From Malus domestica (lineage: Eukaryota > Streptophyta > Magnoliopsida > Rosales > Rosaceae): 64,000 nucleotides of DNA. The position numbers and the translations under genes were made by a program. Where the stretch lies: the NCBI RefSeq assembly GCF_042453785.1, contig NC_091674.1:26267001-26331000 (forward strand). Reading direction: 5' to 3'. The notes below the pieces were generated by a model. That model was given only the letters and a program-made list of their open reading frames with translations, was not told where the DNA came from and searched no databases. Of the stretch, positions 13,426 through 25,575 are shown piece by piece. Numbering within the stretch: the stretch's first letter is position 1; each line of letters opens with the position of its first letter.

Positions 13426-13826
13426 CAGAGAGCTTAAGGGGAGGGATCCCCATTTTTTGAAAAAAATGGGGATTAGGTGTGGGGCCCACTTCACATCAAA
13501 TTTCAACGATCCGAACCATCTATTTTGTTAGTCTCGATTCATAGACCATCCTTGCAAAAATTCAATTCAATCCGAAACCATTTGCCTATTTAATTATCAA
13601 TATCAAATTTCATATTTTCTTATATGACAAAGTATTCGTTCATTTCCTTGAACCCAATTAGATGTCTTAAACATTTCCAATTTAGCTAATATTTTGTAAG
13701 GATGATCTATGAATAGACACTAACAAAATAGACGGTTCGGATCGTTGAAATTAGATGTGAAGTGGGCCCCACACCTAATCCCCATTTTTTTCAAAAAATG
13801 GGGATCCCTCCCCTTAAGCTCTCTGT
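13425..13826. mobile_element. MITE with about 140-bp terminal inverted repeats
   Basis: The left arm starts ACAGAGAGCTTAAGGGGAGG and the right arm ends in its exact complement (CCTTAAGCTCTCTGT). Pairing continues with few mismatches for roughly 140 bp on each side, around a spacer of about 120 bp. Each arm also holds a nested mini-hairpin (CCCCATTTTTTGAAAAAAATGGGG). The element lies between (TA)n tracts (13413-13424 and 13829-13851), which hides any target-site duplication. No ORF. Confidence 0.8.
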
Positions 13827-14502
13827 GTTATATATATATATATATATATATAATTTATACACATTTTGAATCAAATATATTCTTTTTACAAAATCATTAA
13901 CTCTCTCCTTACAATCTGCATAGAATTAATTGTGCACATCAAATATGCAATAGGGGTATTTTAGGCATCTAAAAATGTAAAATGTGTAAATTAATATGTA
14001 ATTAATGAATTCACTTAGGTGGATCCTAGTCACAGTTTTTTTTTTAGTAAAAAAATTATGTTGGGTTTTATAAGGAAAAAAATTGAAGGGAGTATTCTAA
14101 ACTACTCTTAGTCTATGGAGAGAGAGATTCGAATACGGGGTTAAAAAAGCATGCATACGGATGATGCCCGAGCCAACTAAGCTAATTCATAAATGTGGCC
14201 TTTTTAAGCATTTTTTATATTCTACACTACTCTTAATCTGCCAAAGTGAGAGATTCAAACTTAGGTGCAATGAGGCAAGCAAACAGCCCAAACCAACTAG
14301 CATAACTCATTTATTTGCTAGTTTTCGAATTTCATAGCGCCATACAACCTCAAAACAAACTTCAAATATAACAGATAATAGTTCAATAAATCTAACAAAA
14401 ATCTTCTTTTCCAACCTAGTTTTTGTCCTTAATGGGTGCAAGTGCAAATGATTCAATACCAGACCCATGATCAAAACATGATGAATATTCCAACCAAAGA
14501 AC

Positions 14503-14543
<41 letters not shown>

Positions 14544-16105
14544 CAGACCGATTATGAAGCTTCTCATGGTGACGAGGGATCCCAAAAGTGCTTTTGTAGA
14601 GGCAGCAGCCGATGAGTTAATCACTTGAAACGAGTGACTACTATTACAGAGATTACAGAATGGTCATGGAAAGTGTAGTGGTATTTGTAGAAGGAAGGCT
14701 AGCAAAATGATTGGTTAGAGAAATTTTTTAGTGTGCCGAAAACATGATCCGATACACCAAATATAATAATACAAATGGTTGATAACTTAAAAAATTTCTC
14801 GATTGGTTAGGTGTACATGCTGTTATAAATACAATCTACATGATCATGAAAAAGGGGCGGAAATTAATAACAATAATTGTTGAGTATAAGAATGTTAAAA
14901 GACAGAAGATGGGACTTCCAGACACTTGTCTATCCCTCTTTTATGGGAAATTTCGTGTTTCAAAAGCCTCCTCACACTACACTTATTAAAACCTAACCAA
15001 TGTGCCGAGAAAACCTAGCATGTCCCGAGGTGTATATTCTTTTAATGTAGCACTCATCACGTAACTTGAGCCTTACGTGAAGAAGAGGTATGCACCCTCG
15101 TGTAGGTAAGTTGTTCTCCTATATGCCCCCATCCACCTTGTCCAAATAACGATATTCGTTGCTTTGTTTGATTTACTCAATTTGATGGTCAAAAATAAAG
15201 AGGAACGAGTATAAGGAGAAATAAAGTGTGATTATCATTTCCCAATATTTTCATTTTCGACACGAATATTTTAAAAAAAAATGGAGCTAAAAATATGAAT
15301 GGTGAAAACTTATCATTTGACTCCAAAGGACACATGAGCTCCCCAAAAGCCAGTAAATACATGGTGACTTATTGTCACTGGTCATGAATATATTGAGGAA
15401 GGTCCTATTTTTACCTCCCTCACATCCTTGTTGATTTTTAGCCGTTTATCTTCTTCAATACATTCCATCTGACAGCCGAAAATTGAGAGGAGTGTGAGAA
15501 GTAAAAATGGGTATGTGGATAACACTACCCTACATTGCAAGGACATAACTAATAAGCGCGAGGCAACACAACATCACACCAGCAACAGCATCATAGGATA
15601 GAAGTCAAAGAAATTAACAGATTAGAACTAACAACTTAAACACATACGTGATACCAGATGAACAACTAAATTCGACATTGCATAAACAACAAACCTGATT
15701 CTTCATCCTGCAATTCACCGAACATACTCGGCACTTTCTGTGTTCACATCATGCACCATGCCACCGAAACATTAAGAACGATCGAGCGTACGATGCCAAT
15801 GAAGAATGACTGTCATATAAGCCTACTAGATACCTAAGCTTGGATTTCAAACTACTTGTATCCATCCAACCTCTAGGCTACTGAGAATCTTACACAAACA
15901 TATTCCCTTACAAAATTGTCACAAAACCTATATACTTTCATCTTTACCAATGAATCATTTTCCTAAATCTGCTACGTAGAACTTTACTTGTTTATGTACC
16001 AATTCCTCAGGAACAGAAATGATTTTTACACTTAAATTACTGAATACAATATGGAATAAAATTCCGCTGTCCTCCGTAGGGATGCCACAACTTACTTCTC
16101 ACAAT
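13827..16105. other. Intergenic DNA downstream of the UVR/ApaG gene
   Basis: AT-rich, no gene recognised. It holds a perfect (GA)n microsatellite at 14505-14541 and scattered short direct repeats. The part nearest 16105 should contain the 3' UTR of the minus-strand UVR/ApaG gene. Confidence 0.4.
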
Positions 16106-18699
16106 TCAAAAGGTGTCAATGTCATCTTCCAATATCGAGAGGGCAAAGGGAGCAATTGCCACATTAAACGATTGTGAACTTACCCTATTGATGTGTTTCA
16201 TCTCAAACTCACCTTCCTGCATTGTATGAAAACAAAATATGTATCAATTTCTTTAAAGTTGCATTTGGATTTGTGGATTTAAAACAAAGGATATCGATGT
16301 ATGTATGTTTAATTTAAGTTTGTCTGCATCAAAAGTTCAAAACATAAAATGAAAACATTGAAGCTTCGGCTAATAATTGAGAAGAAAAACTCTATTGAAT
16401 GATTTGAAATAGCACTTTTTCCATGAGTAAATTCTCAGCCATTTCAAACATCATATTCATATCCGTCACAAACACACCAAACAACAGTTAAATTCATATC
16501 CGTCACAAACACACCAAACAACAGTTCTAGGGTCTCTAGCACATTTGCACTACGAAATCAAATCCCAATACCTTTCTCTAAATCCACAAATCCAAAAGCA
16601 ACATAAGAGTATTTTAGTTCAACGAAGAAGAAAATCAAATCATTTGGAAACCACAGTAAAAAGAAAATTGATCAAATGAACTATCAAACTTTTCTCCAAC
16701 AATGGAAGTACGTGAACACAGGTTTTAACCCAAGACTTTTCCTCCTAGGTGCATTCACTGCTCATAGAGCTTATAGCGATATATAAATTTCCATGATCAC
16801 TAGCTTTAGACAAAGAAACCTTTACTATAAGAAAAACCGGGGGCCAGCCTCACGACACAGCATTGCTGGAGGCGACTCGTAAGTGCAACATGCCAGGTGA
16901 CTTTTGATGGGGTTCACACCTATAGGTTACTCAATTATGAATGGATGGATTCATACTCCATCATACATATGCCCAAAAGATAGGCAAATCAGTGAACGCT
17001 GTAATTGGAATGTGATAATGTGATTGATAAAAAACTAGGTACCATCTTGAAATTCTTTCTAATCGTATTTATGCACTGTTGGAAGCATTTTGAAAAAGAA
17101 AAAAAAAACTCAAAAAGAAAATAACATTTTCGTTTTAATTTCTCAATGTTCCAGCTATAGAGATGCCTTATTTGAAATATTCATAAATGTAAAGCTTCAC
17201 CGTAGATATGCCGTAATCTGCAACTGAAAAGGGTATCTCACCACACAAGCCACATTAAATAAAGCTTGAGCCCTTCTATTTCGGATTGTATCAAAGTACA
17301 AAACCAATTAAATGTATTTTATAAATATGATTTCATGCTTACCATTCTGCCACTGGGAGTGCTTAATGGGCAAGCTGATGAGTATTCAAAACTCGTTTGA
17401 GGAAGAATAACTGGCTGTTCACCAATAACACCAATCCCCCTACGATGAGCAAAAGTAATACACAATATATTTGGTAAAAGAAGAAGAAATATCCTACCAT
17501 TAACTGCGAGCAGGAAACCGAAAATAAGATAATCCAGAAGAGGTAAGAGATATCACAGAAAAGAAAACTAACTCACCAGACATTTTCGGATTTTCCGTTG
17601 GCATCCGTGATAATCCAATGCCTTCTAAGAAGTTGAACAGGACGATCTGAGTTATTGGTAATTCGTATTCTATATGCAAAAAAGTGTTGCCCCTTCGAAG
17701 GCTGACTTCTGCCCTCTATGAATACACTCCTAACTTGGACCCGAATACCCTGAAGAAACAAAGATTTCATTTCAAATTCATCCAATTAAATTAGCATGTG
17801 AACTTTTCCATCAAAATTATTTTTCTTTTGCTCACATTCTACCAAAATTCGCGTTATCCGCTCTAAAAATATCTTATTTCCCAATTGAATTAATGCGTGC
17901 AGTAACGATAACTACAGATCTCAAAAGTTAAAGAAACAAATTAAATCAAAACAGCAATGTAATTATGTGATGAAATACTGCATATTCTCATACCAAAGTT
18001 GTTGCATCACTTGAACATTTCAAGAAAGAGTAAGGGGCAATTTCCTTTAGCTCATCTCGATATTTCGCGGCGTCCTGGGCACATCAAATCAAGACTTTTA
18101 ATGAATTTGGTGTTGCATTTTTCAGCTCAACGCTAATTAGCAATAAACACCCTCCAAATTAACTCAATTTATTTACCTCAAATCTCTCTTCAGCAATTGC
18201 CTCCTTTATCCTTCTTCGGAGCCACAAAACCGGCTCCTCCTCTTCTAACAACTTCAACGAGTCCCGGATCCTCGCCGCCTCCTCGTAATCCTACAATTTC
18301 AAGCTTAAAAACCATAATCCTCTGTTTGGATTCCGAGCAAACGAAGGAAAGTGCGAGAAAGTTTAAAATTTACAATTTACTCACCTCAGATTTCGACGCG
18401 ACCTCCATTTGCTGCTTCAACAAAGCCCAGCTCTGACTCCGAGACAGAAATGAACTCGGTTTCTGACCCGCACCAGAACTCGGACTCGAACTCCGACTTC
18501 CACTCCACTCATTCCCCCCGCTCCTCTCCACGGCGCACGCCACGACCCGACACGATTTCCCGAAATCCCCATGCCCCGACCCGACTCTCAAGTTCCGGAC
18601 CTCCGAATTCGCGACGCCGAAGCTCCCCCGCCCCGGCGAACACGTCCTCGTCGTCCCCGGACAGCAATTACTGCAGACTTTGAGGCTTAATGAATGCAT
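16106..18699 (-). CDS. Plastid-type UVR + ApaG (DUF525) domain protein
   Basis: Six minus-strand exons join in phase: 18699-18385, 18290-18177, 18074-17994, 17749-17577, 17439-17343 and 16216-16106, giving 296 aa. Residues 1 to about 75 are rich in Ser, Arg and Gly and poor in acidic residues, like a plastid transit peptide. A UVR (UvrB/UvrC) helical motif follows at about 88-120 ([20 protein letters not shown]), with a second [14 protein letters not shown] repeat at about 136-149. The C-terminal ApaG fold covers about 171-285 ([32 protein letters not shown], then [19 protein letters not shown]). ApaG domains are beta-sandwich modules of unknown substrate; UVR motifs mediate protein contacts. 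A plastid adaptor role is inference. The last exon reads through a potential donor (AGG|GTAAGT) but continues in frame to a family-like C terminus. Confidence 0.85.
16455..16527. repeat. Perfect 37-bp tandem duplication in an intron
   Basis: The unit beginning ATTCATATCCGTCACAAACA occurs at 16455 and again at 16492 without a mismatch. It lies in the last intron (16217-17342) of the UVR/ApaG gene and does not touch splice sites. The lack of divergence indicates a recent duplication, or an assembly or slippage event. Confidence 0.8.
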
Positions 18700-19107
18700 T
18701 ATCTTCTTCTACCTCCGATTCTCCCTCACTTTCTTTCTCTCTTGGAAAATTTGAAAGATTTTCTCGGGAAAATTTTTATAGTGAGCAATTTGGGTTGGAG
18801 GGTTCCGAATTGGAGCGAAAACTGAGGGGAATTGGAGCGGTGCTACATTCCCACTGCTCGCACGTGTTTTTCAGGATATGCTTAATATCCTAATTAATTT
18901 TCATTAAAAAAATCGTAATTAATTTCTATATTAGCTAATTCGTTTTATCCATAATCCTATTTTTGGACTTCAAACTACTAAACTAGCCCTACTAAAATAT
19001 GCTGACGGCCGTACCTTGGACAGCTTATAGGGGTATTTTGGAAAATTTGAAATTAGGGGATATTTTAGGTTTTGCCACGTGTGGTATTTGAGGTGTAGTG
19101 TGTATGG
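18700..19107. promoter_or_regulatory. Upstream region of the UVR/ApaG gene
   Basis: About 400 bp upstream of the minus-strand start codon at 18699. CT/TC-rich sequence at 18705-18745 would be 5' leader. No TATA box can be assigned with confidence, and no other gene is seen. Confidence 0.3.
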
Positions 19108-19307
19108 GAATTGGATGGATCCCTCCTGAGCAAATAGTGGGGATCCTCATGACCACACAACATGGACTGTTAAATTTTGATCCAACGGCTACAAACAAGG
19201 GTCCCTCTAAAAATTATAATAATTGTAGTCATTGGATCAAAATTCAACGACCCGTGTTATTTGGTCATGAGGATCCTCACCATTTGCTAAGAAGGGGATC
19301 CAATTTC
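19108..19307. mobile_element. Mutator-like MITE with 10-bp target duplication
   Basis: About 80-bp inverted arms: the left reads GAATTGGATGGATCC and onward through GAGGATCC-type motifs; the right arm is its complement, ending GGATCCAATTTC. The direct repeat GTGTGTATGG lies immediately outside both ends (19098-19107 and 19308-19317). A 9-10 bp duplication fits Mutator-like elements. It is 200 bp long and has no coding potential. Confidence 0.75.
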
Positions 19308-19841
19308 GTGTGTATGGACCTCAGATTGAGGGGTTGGGGATTTTTTTGCTAATTATGAAGGAGGCCCACTGAATGTATTATATCCTTCATGATGTATGTA
19401 TTCTGCTTCTTATAAATGAACATCGTATTTTTTCCTAAATAAAAAAATTATAGAAGAAATGTTACATGTGTGTTCAATTGGTGTATCTTCTTATTTGGGT
19501 TTCACACTACTTCCCTCGCACGTGCTCTATCAATATGGCACGGGTAAGTTATTATTAGAACATTTTATGTCAACGATACAATCTATTTAAAAGAAACTTA
19601 TATATTTCATTGTATAATTGCCACAAACTATTACGTTAGTGGCAATAATCATGTTGAGTAAGTCATTATCTTGCAAGATGAGGGACTTATTTACGCCTCT
19701 AGAATACCGGTACATTAATATGGAGATACTTTAAATAGTAACGTGGCAATACTTTAAATGTCTAGCACAATGCCACTTATTTCCATATAAGAATGTATTT
19801 AGTTTAAGATATTGTCACAATGATTGACCTAATGCATATAA
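19308..19841. other. Spacer between MITE and LTR element
   Basis: AT-rich sequence with no recognised gene or repeat, ending at the left LTR of the next element. Confidence 0.4.
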
Positions 19842-20422
19842 TGTGGAGCTAAAAAAAATCCCAAAAATTGTAGAGGTGACACGTGAATTTTTTGACAAGA
19901 ATGAAAAAATTACGCTTGAGTCACATTAGTATTTCCACGCGTTTGCAACGGACAATAACAGTTCAATCAAGAAAGAGTCAAAGGTGATCAATATGGTATT
20001 TATTCAAATCCATCTCATCACCCCTCATCAATCCCTTATTGATTTTATTCAAAATGTAACTCTCAAAACTTTCTATTTAATTTATAAATAATTACCATGT
20101 TAATTGCAAGATATTATTTCACATAATATCTTGCAATTATTCACCCAATTACACCATATATGGCTGGTCATTCTCCACCAATAAGGCCAGCCACCTTCCT
20201 ATAAATACCCCACTTATCCCACTAAAATGCTAGGTCATTTGCTACCCACAAACTCCTAGACACATTCTTTCCAAAATTCTAAATTTTGCATCGGAGATTC
20301 TTCGGCCAAAGCACCGTCCAATTCATCGTGAGCGAGTGAGGCTTTTGACCTTAATCCTAGTTGTTATTATTTTGCAAGTGCATTTTTGTCAAGGGAGAAG
20401 ATGACGGAAATTTGCATCCACA
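19842..20422 (+). repeat. 5' LTR (581 bp) of the gypsy-like element
   Basis: It begins TGTGGAGCT and ends GCATCCACA, and aligns along its length with 24596-25167, with substitutions and small indels. The interior then starts with AATTGGTGTTTTCATTGAGA, where the primer-binding site should be; I could not match it to a specific tRNA. Confidence 0.75.
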
Positions 20423-22376
20423 AATTGGTGTTTTCATTGAGAGTTTGATTCACACGCTCGAAGAAGACTCCCGCATTCAAAGTTTCTCATTTCTTGTTCA
20501 TTCATAGATTTTTCGTACGTTCATATTCCTATAATTTTTTTTATAAAATTCTTTTAATAAACGTAAAAGAAAAGTACAATGATGGAAATTTTGGAAACCA
20601 CGACGAACAGAATTTCCTGCGTTTTGAGATCCGGAACAAGTGATAGAGATCGCTACATAGCCGCACCACGACGATCCACGATGGCTAGAGGATCGGCACT
20701 ACCCTCACGGGGCACCACTATGGCAGACCATGGCGAGCCCTCTGTCTACGGTGAGCAGGCAACCATGCAGCAGCAAGCCCAGGCCTGCTCAACCTTGCAT
20801 CAGATGACCCAGCCCATACCATAAGGTAGCCAGCCTAGCGTGAAGCAACACAAATCGTTATGCCCTAGCAAGCCCAGAAACTGTAGGCCCAAGGCAGCAG
20901 CACCCAATGCCAGTCCAGCCCATGCCTATGGTAAACTAGTCCAAGCCGTGCCAAAAGCAGTCGGAGTTGCGACTCAGCATAAGCCCAACGCGAGCCTAAT
21001 ACACCCTTGGCCTAAAGCCAAGTAGGCTAGACTGCACTGCACCCACATACCTCGCACGTGGCTCGGCCCACTTCTTTGGCCTAACCTGCTCCCGCCGTCC
21101 ACCTAGCAATCCCGATTGGTCCAAGATTGATTTAACTTCCCCAGCTTCAGATTTCTGGATCGACAATTGAACCATGGGTATTTTCACCCTGATTTTCTGC
21201 AGATTTAACATATCCCAACTTAAATCTCGTACCTGGAGTCCATTACTTTTCCACTACTCAAAAAGACGCATATCATCCAAGCTTTTGCATCTCGTATGGC
21301 AAATAACACTTATCTCGACAAGTCATAGAGTTGACAAGCACCCTTACATAGCAGATGACCTTAGTGAATCAGCTTTTGTAGCGCATCGAGATGTAGTGTG
21401 CCCCATACAAGGTGTCCTGAAATAGGACAAAGTCAAACGACGACTTTTTCTAGCAATCCTGGCAACCCACCTCTCGACCAGCCATGATCCGAGCGTTTTA
21501 GCGGTGTACACTCCTGCCTGGGTTCCCGAGATAGCATATACTCTCATCTTAGTGCGTGGAGGAGCGTACACTCCAAGTTAGGCTCCCACGGACAAATGCA
21601 TTCACGGTTGGGCCAACACTCTGAAAATCAACATGAACAACCTTCCAAGCGAAGTGTTTATTCGTGGCTAGGCCAGCAATGAGCATCATCCACCTTACAT
21701 CGGAGTGGGTAGCACATCGCATGGAGAGAAGCAGTTACTCAATCTGACTCAAGTTTATTTGGCAGTTTATGAGTAACCCGTTCGCCTGCTAGGAACATAC
21801 CACATACATTGCAATTACAACATTGACGAGCCAAGTACAGGGAAAATCAGACTAGACTAACAGGTCACAACCGGAGGGAGTCGGAAACTCTGATGTCCTA
21901 GCAGAGGCAAATTCATGAAAAAGTTTTTGACCAAACGATTACGCGATTTCCAGCTCAACGAAGTTACTGACGCGGCGCTCCAACAAGATATGACTAACAT
22001 AAGTAGGTCACCTTTTATTCATAAGATCGAGTAGACGAAACCATTTCACATACACTGGTAGCTACAAAGATTACTTTTGTCGCAACAACTCAGCCTAATG
22101 AAATGGTACTAGAAGGACACACCAACCCAACCACCAAGAACTAGTGGCATATCTTTTTTTCATCTCAAAACGATTCAATACTGGAGTAACACATCCCTAG
22201 TAGCCGAGCACCGCATACTTAGTGGTCCAATTGCAAACAACCTAGCCCAAGCTGACCTCAGTTCTGCGCTCACAGCAGTGCTGATCTTACACCACAGCTC
22301 CAATCCATGTCGATCTTGCCCTGCAACTTCTAATCGCGCCGACCATGCCCACGATACTTCAAATTTTAAAGCATCC

Positions 22377-22550
22377 AACGACGAAGTAAAATATGAGGCT
22401 TTACTATCATCACCTCTAGTGAAAGACTTAACGATGAAGAAGCTTGCAATCCATTTAGATTCTCAACTGACTACCAACCAAGCCTCAGAAGAACACACGA
22501 TGAAACATGTAAAGATGACACAAAACTTGGAGAATGTCCGTGAGCAGCTC
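22377..22550 (+). pseudogene. Remnant of Ty3/gypsy RNase H domain
   Basis: In one frame these bases encode about 58 residues containing VKYEALL, then MKKLAIHLDSQL and a NQASEEH-like segment. This is the pattern of the gypsy RNase H core: the Glu of YEALL and the Asp of DSQL are catalytic positions in that family. The frame is open only from 22278 to 22598, with no reverse transcriptase before it or integrase after it. This is the only polymerase trace I can support inside the element and shows that it derives from an autonomous ancestor. Confidence 0.6.
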
Positions 22551-22700
22551 ATTGCGCTTCCCATTTACACCCTTACACGAGTTCCACAAGCAATTTGAAA
22601 TCGCAAGCAGATCGCCGAACAAGACCGTACAGACTGATAACTATTTTAGTTGTCTAGTAGTCCAGTTTTCTTCAGTTGCACTCATAACAATGACTTCTAT

Positions 22701-23455
22701 GCTCTTCAGTACGATAGGGTAAACCAATCTTCCGACACCCATTTGGGTTAGCTCTCTAGTGCGAGAGGGTAAACTAATTCCCCAACACCCATTTGGGTCT
22801 GCTCTCCAATGTGAGGATAAACTAATTGCTCTCCAGTGTGAGAGAGTAAACTAATTGTTCTACAATGCGAGAAGGTAAACTGCTCTCCAGTGCGAGAGGA
22901 TAAACTAATTGTTCTACAATGCGAGAAGGTAAACTAATCCCCTGACACCTATCTGGGTATGCTCTTTAGTGCGAGAGGATAAACTAATTGATCACTAGTG
23001 TGAGAGGGTAAACCAATCCCCCGACACCTATCTGGGTAAACTCTCCAATATGAGAAAATAAAATAATTGCTTTCCAATGTGAGAAGGTAAACCAATCTCC
23101 AGACACCCATCTGGGTAAGCTCTCTTGTACAAGAGGATAAATTAATAGATCTCCAATGTGAGATGGTAAACTAATTTCTCTCAAGTGCGAGAGGGTAAAC
23201 TAATTCCCCGATGCCCATCTGGGTTTGCTCTCCAGTGCAAGAGGATAAACTAATTGCTATCTAGAGGGAGATGGTAAACCAATCCCCAACACCCATCTGG
23301 GTAAGCTCTTTAGTGTGAGCGGATAAACTAATTACTCTTCAGTGTGAGAAGGTAAACCAATTTCCCGACACCCATCTGGATTTGCTCTCTAGTGCAAGAT
23401 GATAAACTAATTCTTTGACACCCATCTAGGTCTACTCTTCAATGGAAGGGGGCAA
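22701..23455. repeat. Interspersed minisatellite inside the gypsy-like element
   Basis: About ten degenerate copies of a compound unit are present. One part reads like AGTGCGAGAGGATAAACTAATT and alternates with CCGACACCCATCTGGGT. Unit lengths vary (roughly 35-90 bp) because the short part repeats more often than the long one. It lies between the RNase H remnant and the 3' LTR. No conserved frame is maintained across units, so it is unlikely to code. Confidence 0.75.
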
Positions 23456-24595
23456 ACTTCCCATGAATTTCCACACTACTCATTTTGATGTGATTAGTTA
23501 AAGATTTTCATATTCCACATATCTTTATTATGTTGTGATGCAGGCTATACAACTCCAATGATCAAACTCGAAGACCAACTAAGCATCAAATGGTCATAGA
23601 GTAGTAGTCGACGACGAACTCAACAACTTGAAGCCCAATAAGGCAAAACTCACTACCATTGTGACTCTATAGGATTGTCTACTTTTTCGAAGCAGCGTGC
23701 CTAACCGATAGTTCTATGGCTAAAAGTTTTGTAAAACACTTCAAGCAAACAAAGTTTCAAGGAAAATGAAGATTGAGTAAGGCGAAGAAAGCAGTTTATT
23801 TCTAGCAAATTGGTAAACTTATACGAAGGTCGATAAAATCCGACACAAGCTAAATAGAGTAAACTACTCATTTAGCAACTTGGATGACCTTAGGCTCTCC
23901 AACATCCATCTTGTCCTCAGCATCCACTTCGCACTCAGCACTTTACTCATGCAATACTCAATCTTCAACATCTCTGATCTTGGCAGCTCCATCATTGATT
24001 GCTCCATCAATGGCAGCTGAGAAATCAAACTCAATTAGTTTCCTCCTTCTTAGCAAGTAGTACAGACATGGCAGCTCAAACCATGGGCCATGCAATGCTA
24101 CTTCATCGGCCTATGCCGAGCCAGTCCTTGGCTCCAGCCCAAGTTGTGGCCCCTACCACACCACATTCTCGGCCCATGCCGAGTCGACTGCTGGCCCCTG
24201 CCAGCCAACATGCTGCACAACCCCGACTGTTGCCCCGCTGTAGCACCACCTAAGAATAAAACAAAGAAAATTAAGTTGTTCTTACCTTGGTGTGACACGG
24301 AGAAGACAAAGAAATCAACAGAAAACAGCTCTTTGTATGGACAAATGAAGAAGAATGCTAGAAGAATGGGAACAAATACCTCTATCTTTCTCTCTTTCTT
24401 ATAGGGATAAATAATTACCCTCACAAGTTGATTTAATCCCCTACTTAAGGTAGGCTTAAATAGGCTTTGGTGGTGATTTATTTCCATTTCCTAGAATAAT
24501 CTAGTTACAAGTCCAAGTGGGAATCTGCATCAAGGTTGGAGATCTCTACACCTACTGCATTTTCCTACGAGCAGCCCAGCAGGTGTAGGGGCATT

Positions 24596-25167
24596 TGTGG
24601 AGCAAAAAATAATCCCAAAAATTATGGAGGTAACACGTGGATTTTTAGACAAGAAGGACAAAATTACTCTCGAGGCACACTGGGATTCCTACGCGCATGC
24701 AACAGACAATAACGACTCAATCAAGGAATAGTCAAAGGTGATCAATATGGTATTTATTCAAATCTCTCTCATCACTCCTCATCAATCCCTTATTGATTTT
24801 ATTCAAAAGGTAACTCCCAAAACTTCCTATTTAATTTATGAATAATTGCCATATATGTAATTATTCACCCAAAACTTCCTATGTAATTATTCACCCAATT
24901 ACACCATATATGAATGGCCACTCTCCACCAATAGGGTCGGCCACCCTCCTATAAATGCTCCACTTATCTTACTAAAATACTAAGTCATTGCTACCCACAA
25001 ACTCTTAAAAACATTCTTTTCATAATTCTAAATTTGGCATCGGAGATTCTTCGGCCAAATCTCCCCCATTTCATCGTGAACGCGTGAGGCTTTTGGCCTT
25101 AATCTTAGGTGTTATTATTTTGCAAGTGCATTTTCGTCAAATGAGAAGACGAAAATTTGCATCCACA
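24596..25167 (+). repeat. 3' LTR (572 bp) of the gypsy-like element
   Basis: Direct repeat of 19842-20422 with the same TGTGGAGC start and GCATCCACA end. It is followed by TATGA, which matches the TATAA before the 5' LTR in four of five bases. Confidence 0.75.
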
Positions 25168-25434
25168 TATGAGTCTTACTATTACTTGAAACTACACAAC
25201 GATAATTTCAAATCTTGAAACTCAATGACCCATTTGGTGAGTTAGATGGGATGAGTTATGTCCAATTAAATTCATGTCTCTTTCCTTTTTTATTCGAAAA
25301 TTGCTAATTTCTCTTTATAGATTTGATTCAACTAAGTAATTTTTCTTTGTCAACCAATTTTCGACTGAACAATTTCATTGAAAGTAGTGAGCCGGGGCTT
25401 GAAGGTGGATTTGGATTTGGTTTGTTATATATAT

Positions 25435-25575
25435 ATATATGCTAATAACAATTCCCAACTGTTATTAGCACTCCAAAAATTTTATTCCACACTCCTTACA
25501 AGTGTATTTTTCTTTCTAATTATAGATAGTTTGGAGTGCAAAATGAGATTTTTGGAGTGTTACTACAATTCCCTT
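25435..25575. mobile_element. Small inverted-repeat element (MITE-like)
   Basis: The left part contains TTATTAGCACTCCAAAAATT and the right part GGAGTGCAAAATGAGATTTT with TTTTTGGAGTGTTAC, so the two halves are imperfect complements. A short hairpin (CTAATAACAATT / AACTGTTATTAG) lies at the left edge. It borders the gypsy integrase remnant. Ends are approximate and no target duplication was identified. Confidence 0.4.

Larger units (their letters stand above)
19842..25167 (+). mobile_element. Non-autonomous Ty3/gypsy-like LTR retrotransposon
   Basis: Direct LTRs lie at 19842-20422 and 24596-25167. Both begin TGTGGAGC and end GCATCCACA (TG...CA with a 6-bp inverted terminus). The LTRs share long stretches such as GTGATCAATATGGTATTTAT. 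Flanking pentamers are TATAA (19837-19841) and TATGA (25168-25172), a one-mismatch target duplication. A purine-rich tract AGGTGTAGGGGCATT precedes the 3' LTR. The 4.2-kb interior has no long ORF, only a decayed RNase H and a minisatellite. It can move only with enzymes from a relative, and the LTR mismatches indicate that it is old. Confidence 0.8.

Noticed and set aside
14307..14624. 105-codon minus-strand ORF
   Set aside because: Its middle is encoded by the (GA)n microsatellite (SLSLSL repeats) and neither flank resembles a protein.
22701..23455. CRISPR-like repeat-spacer array
   Set aside because: Repeats are diverged and irregular, spacers are themselves repeated, and the setting is a plant retrotransposon.
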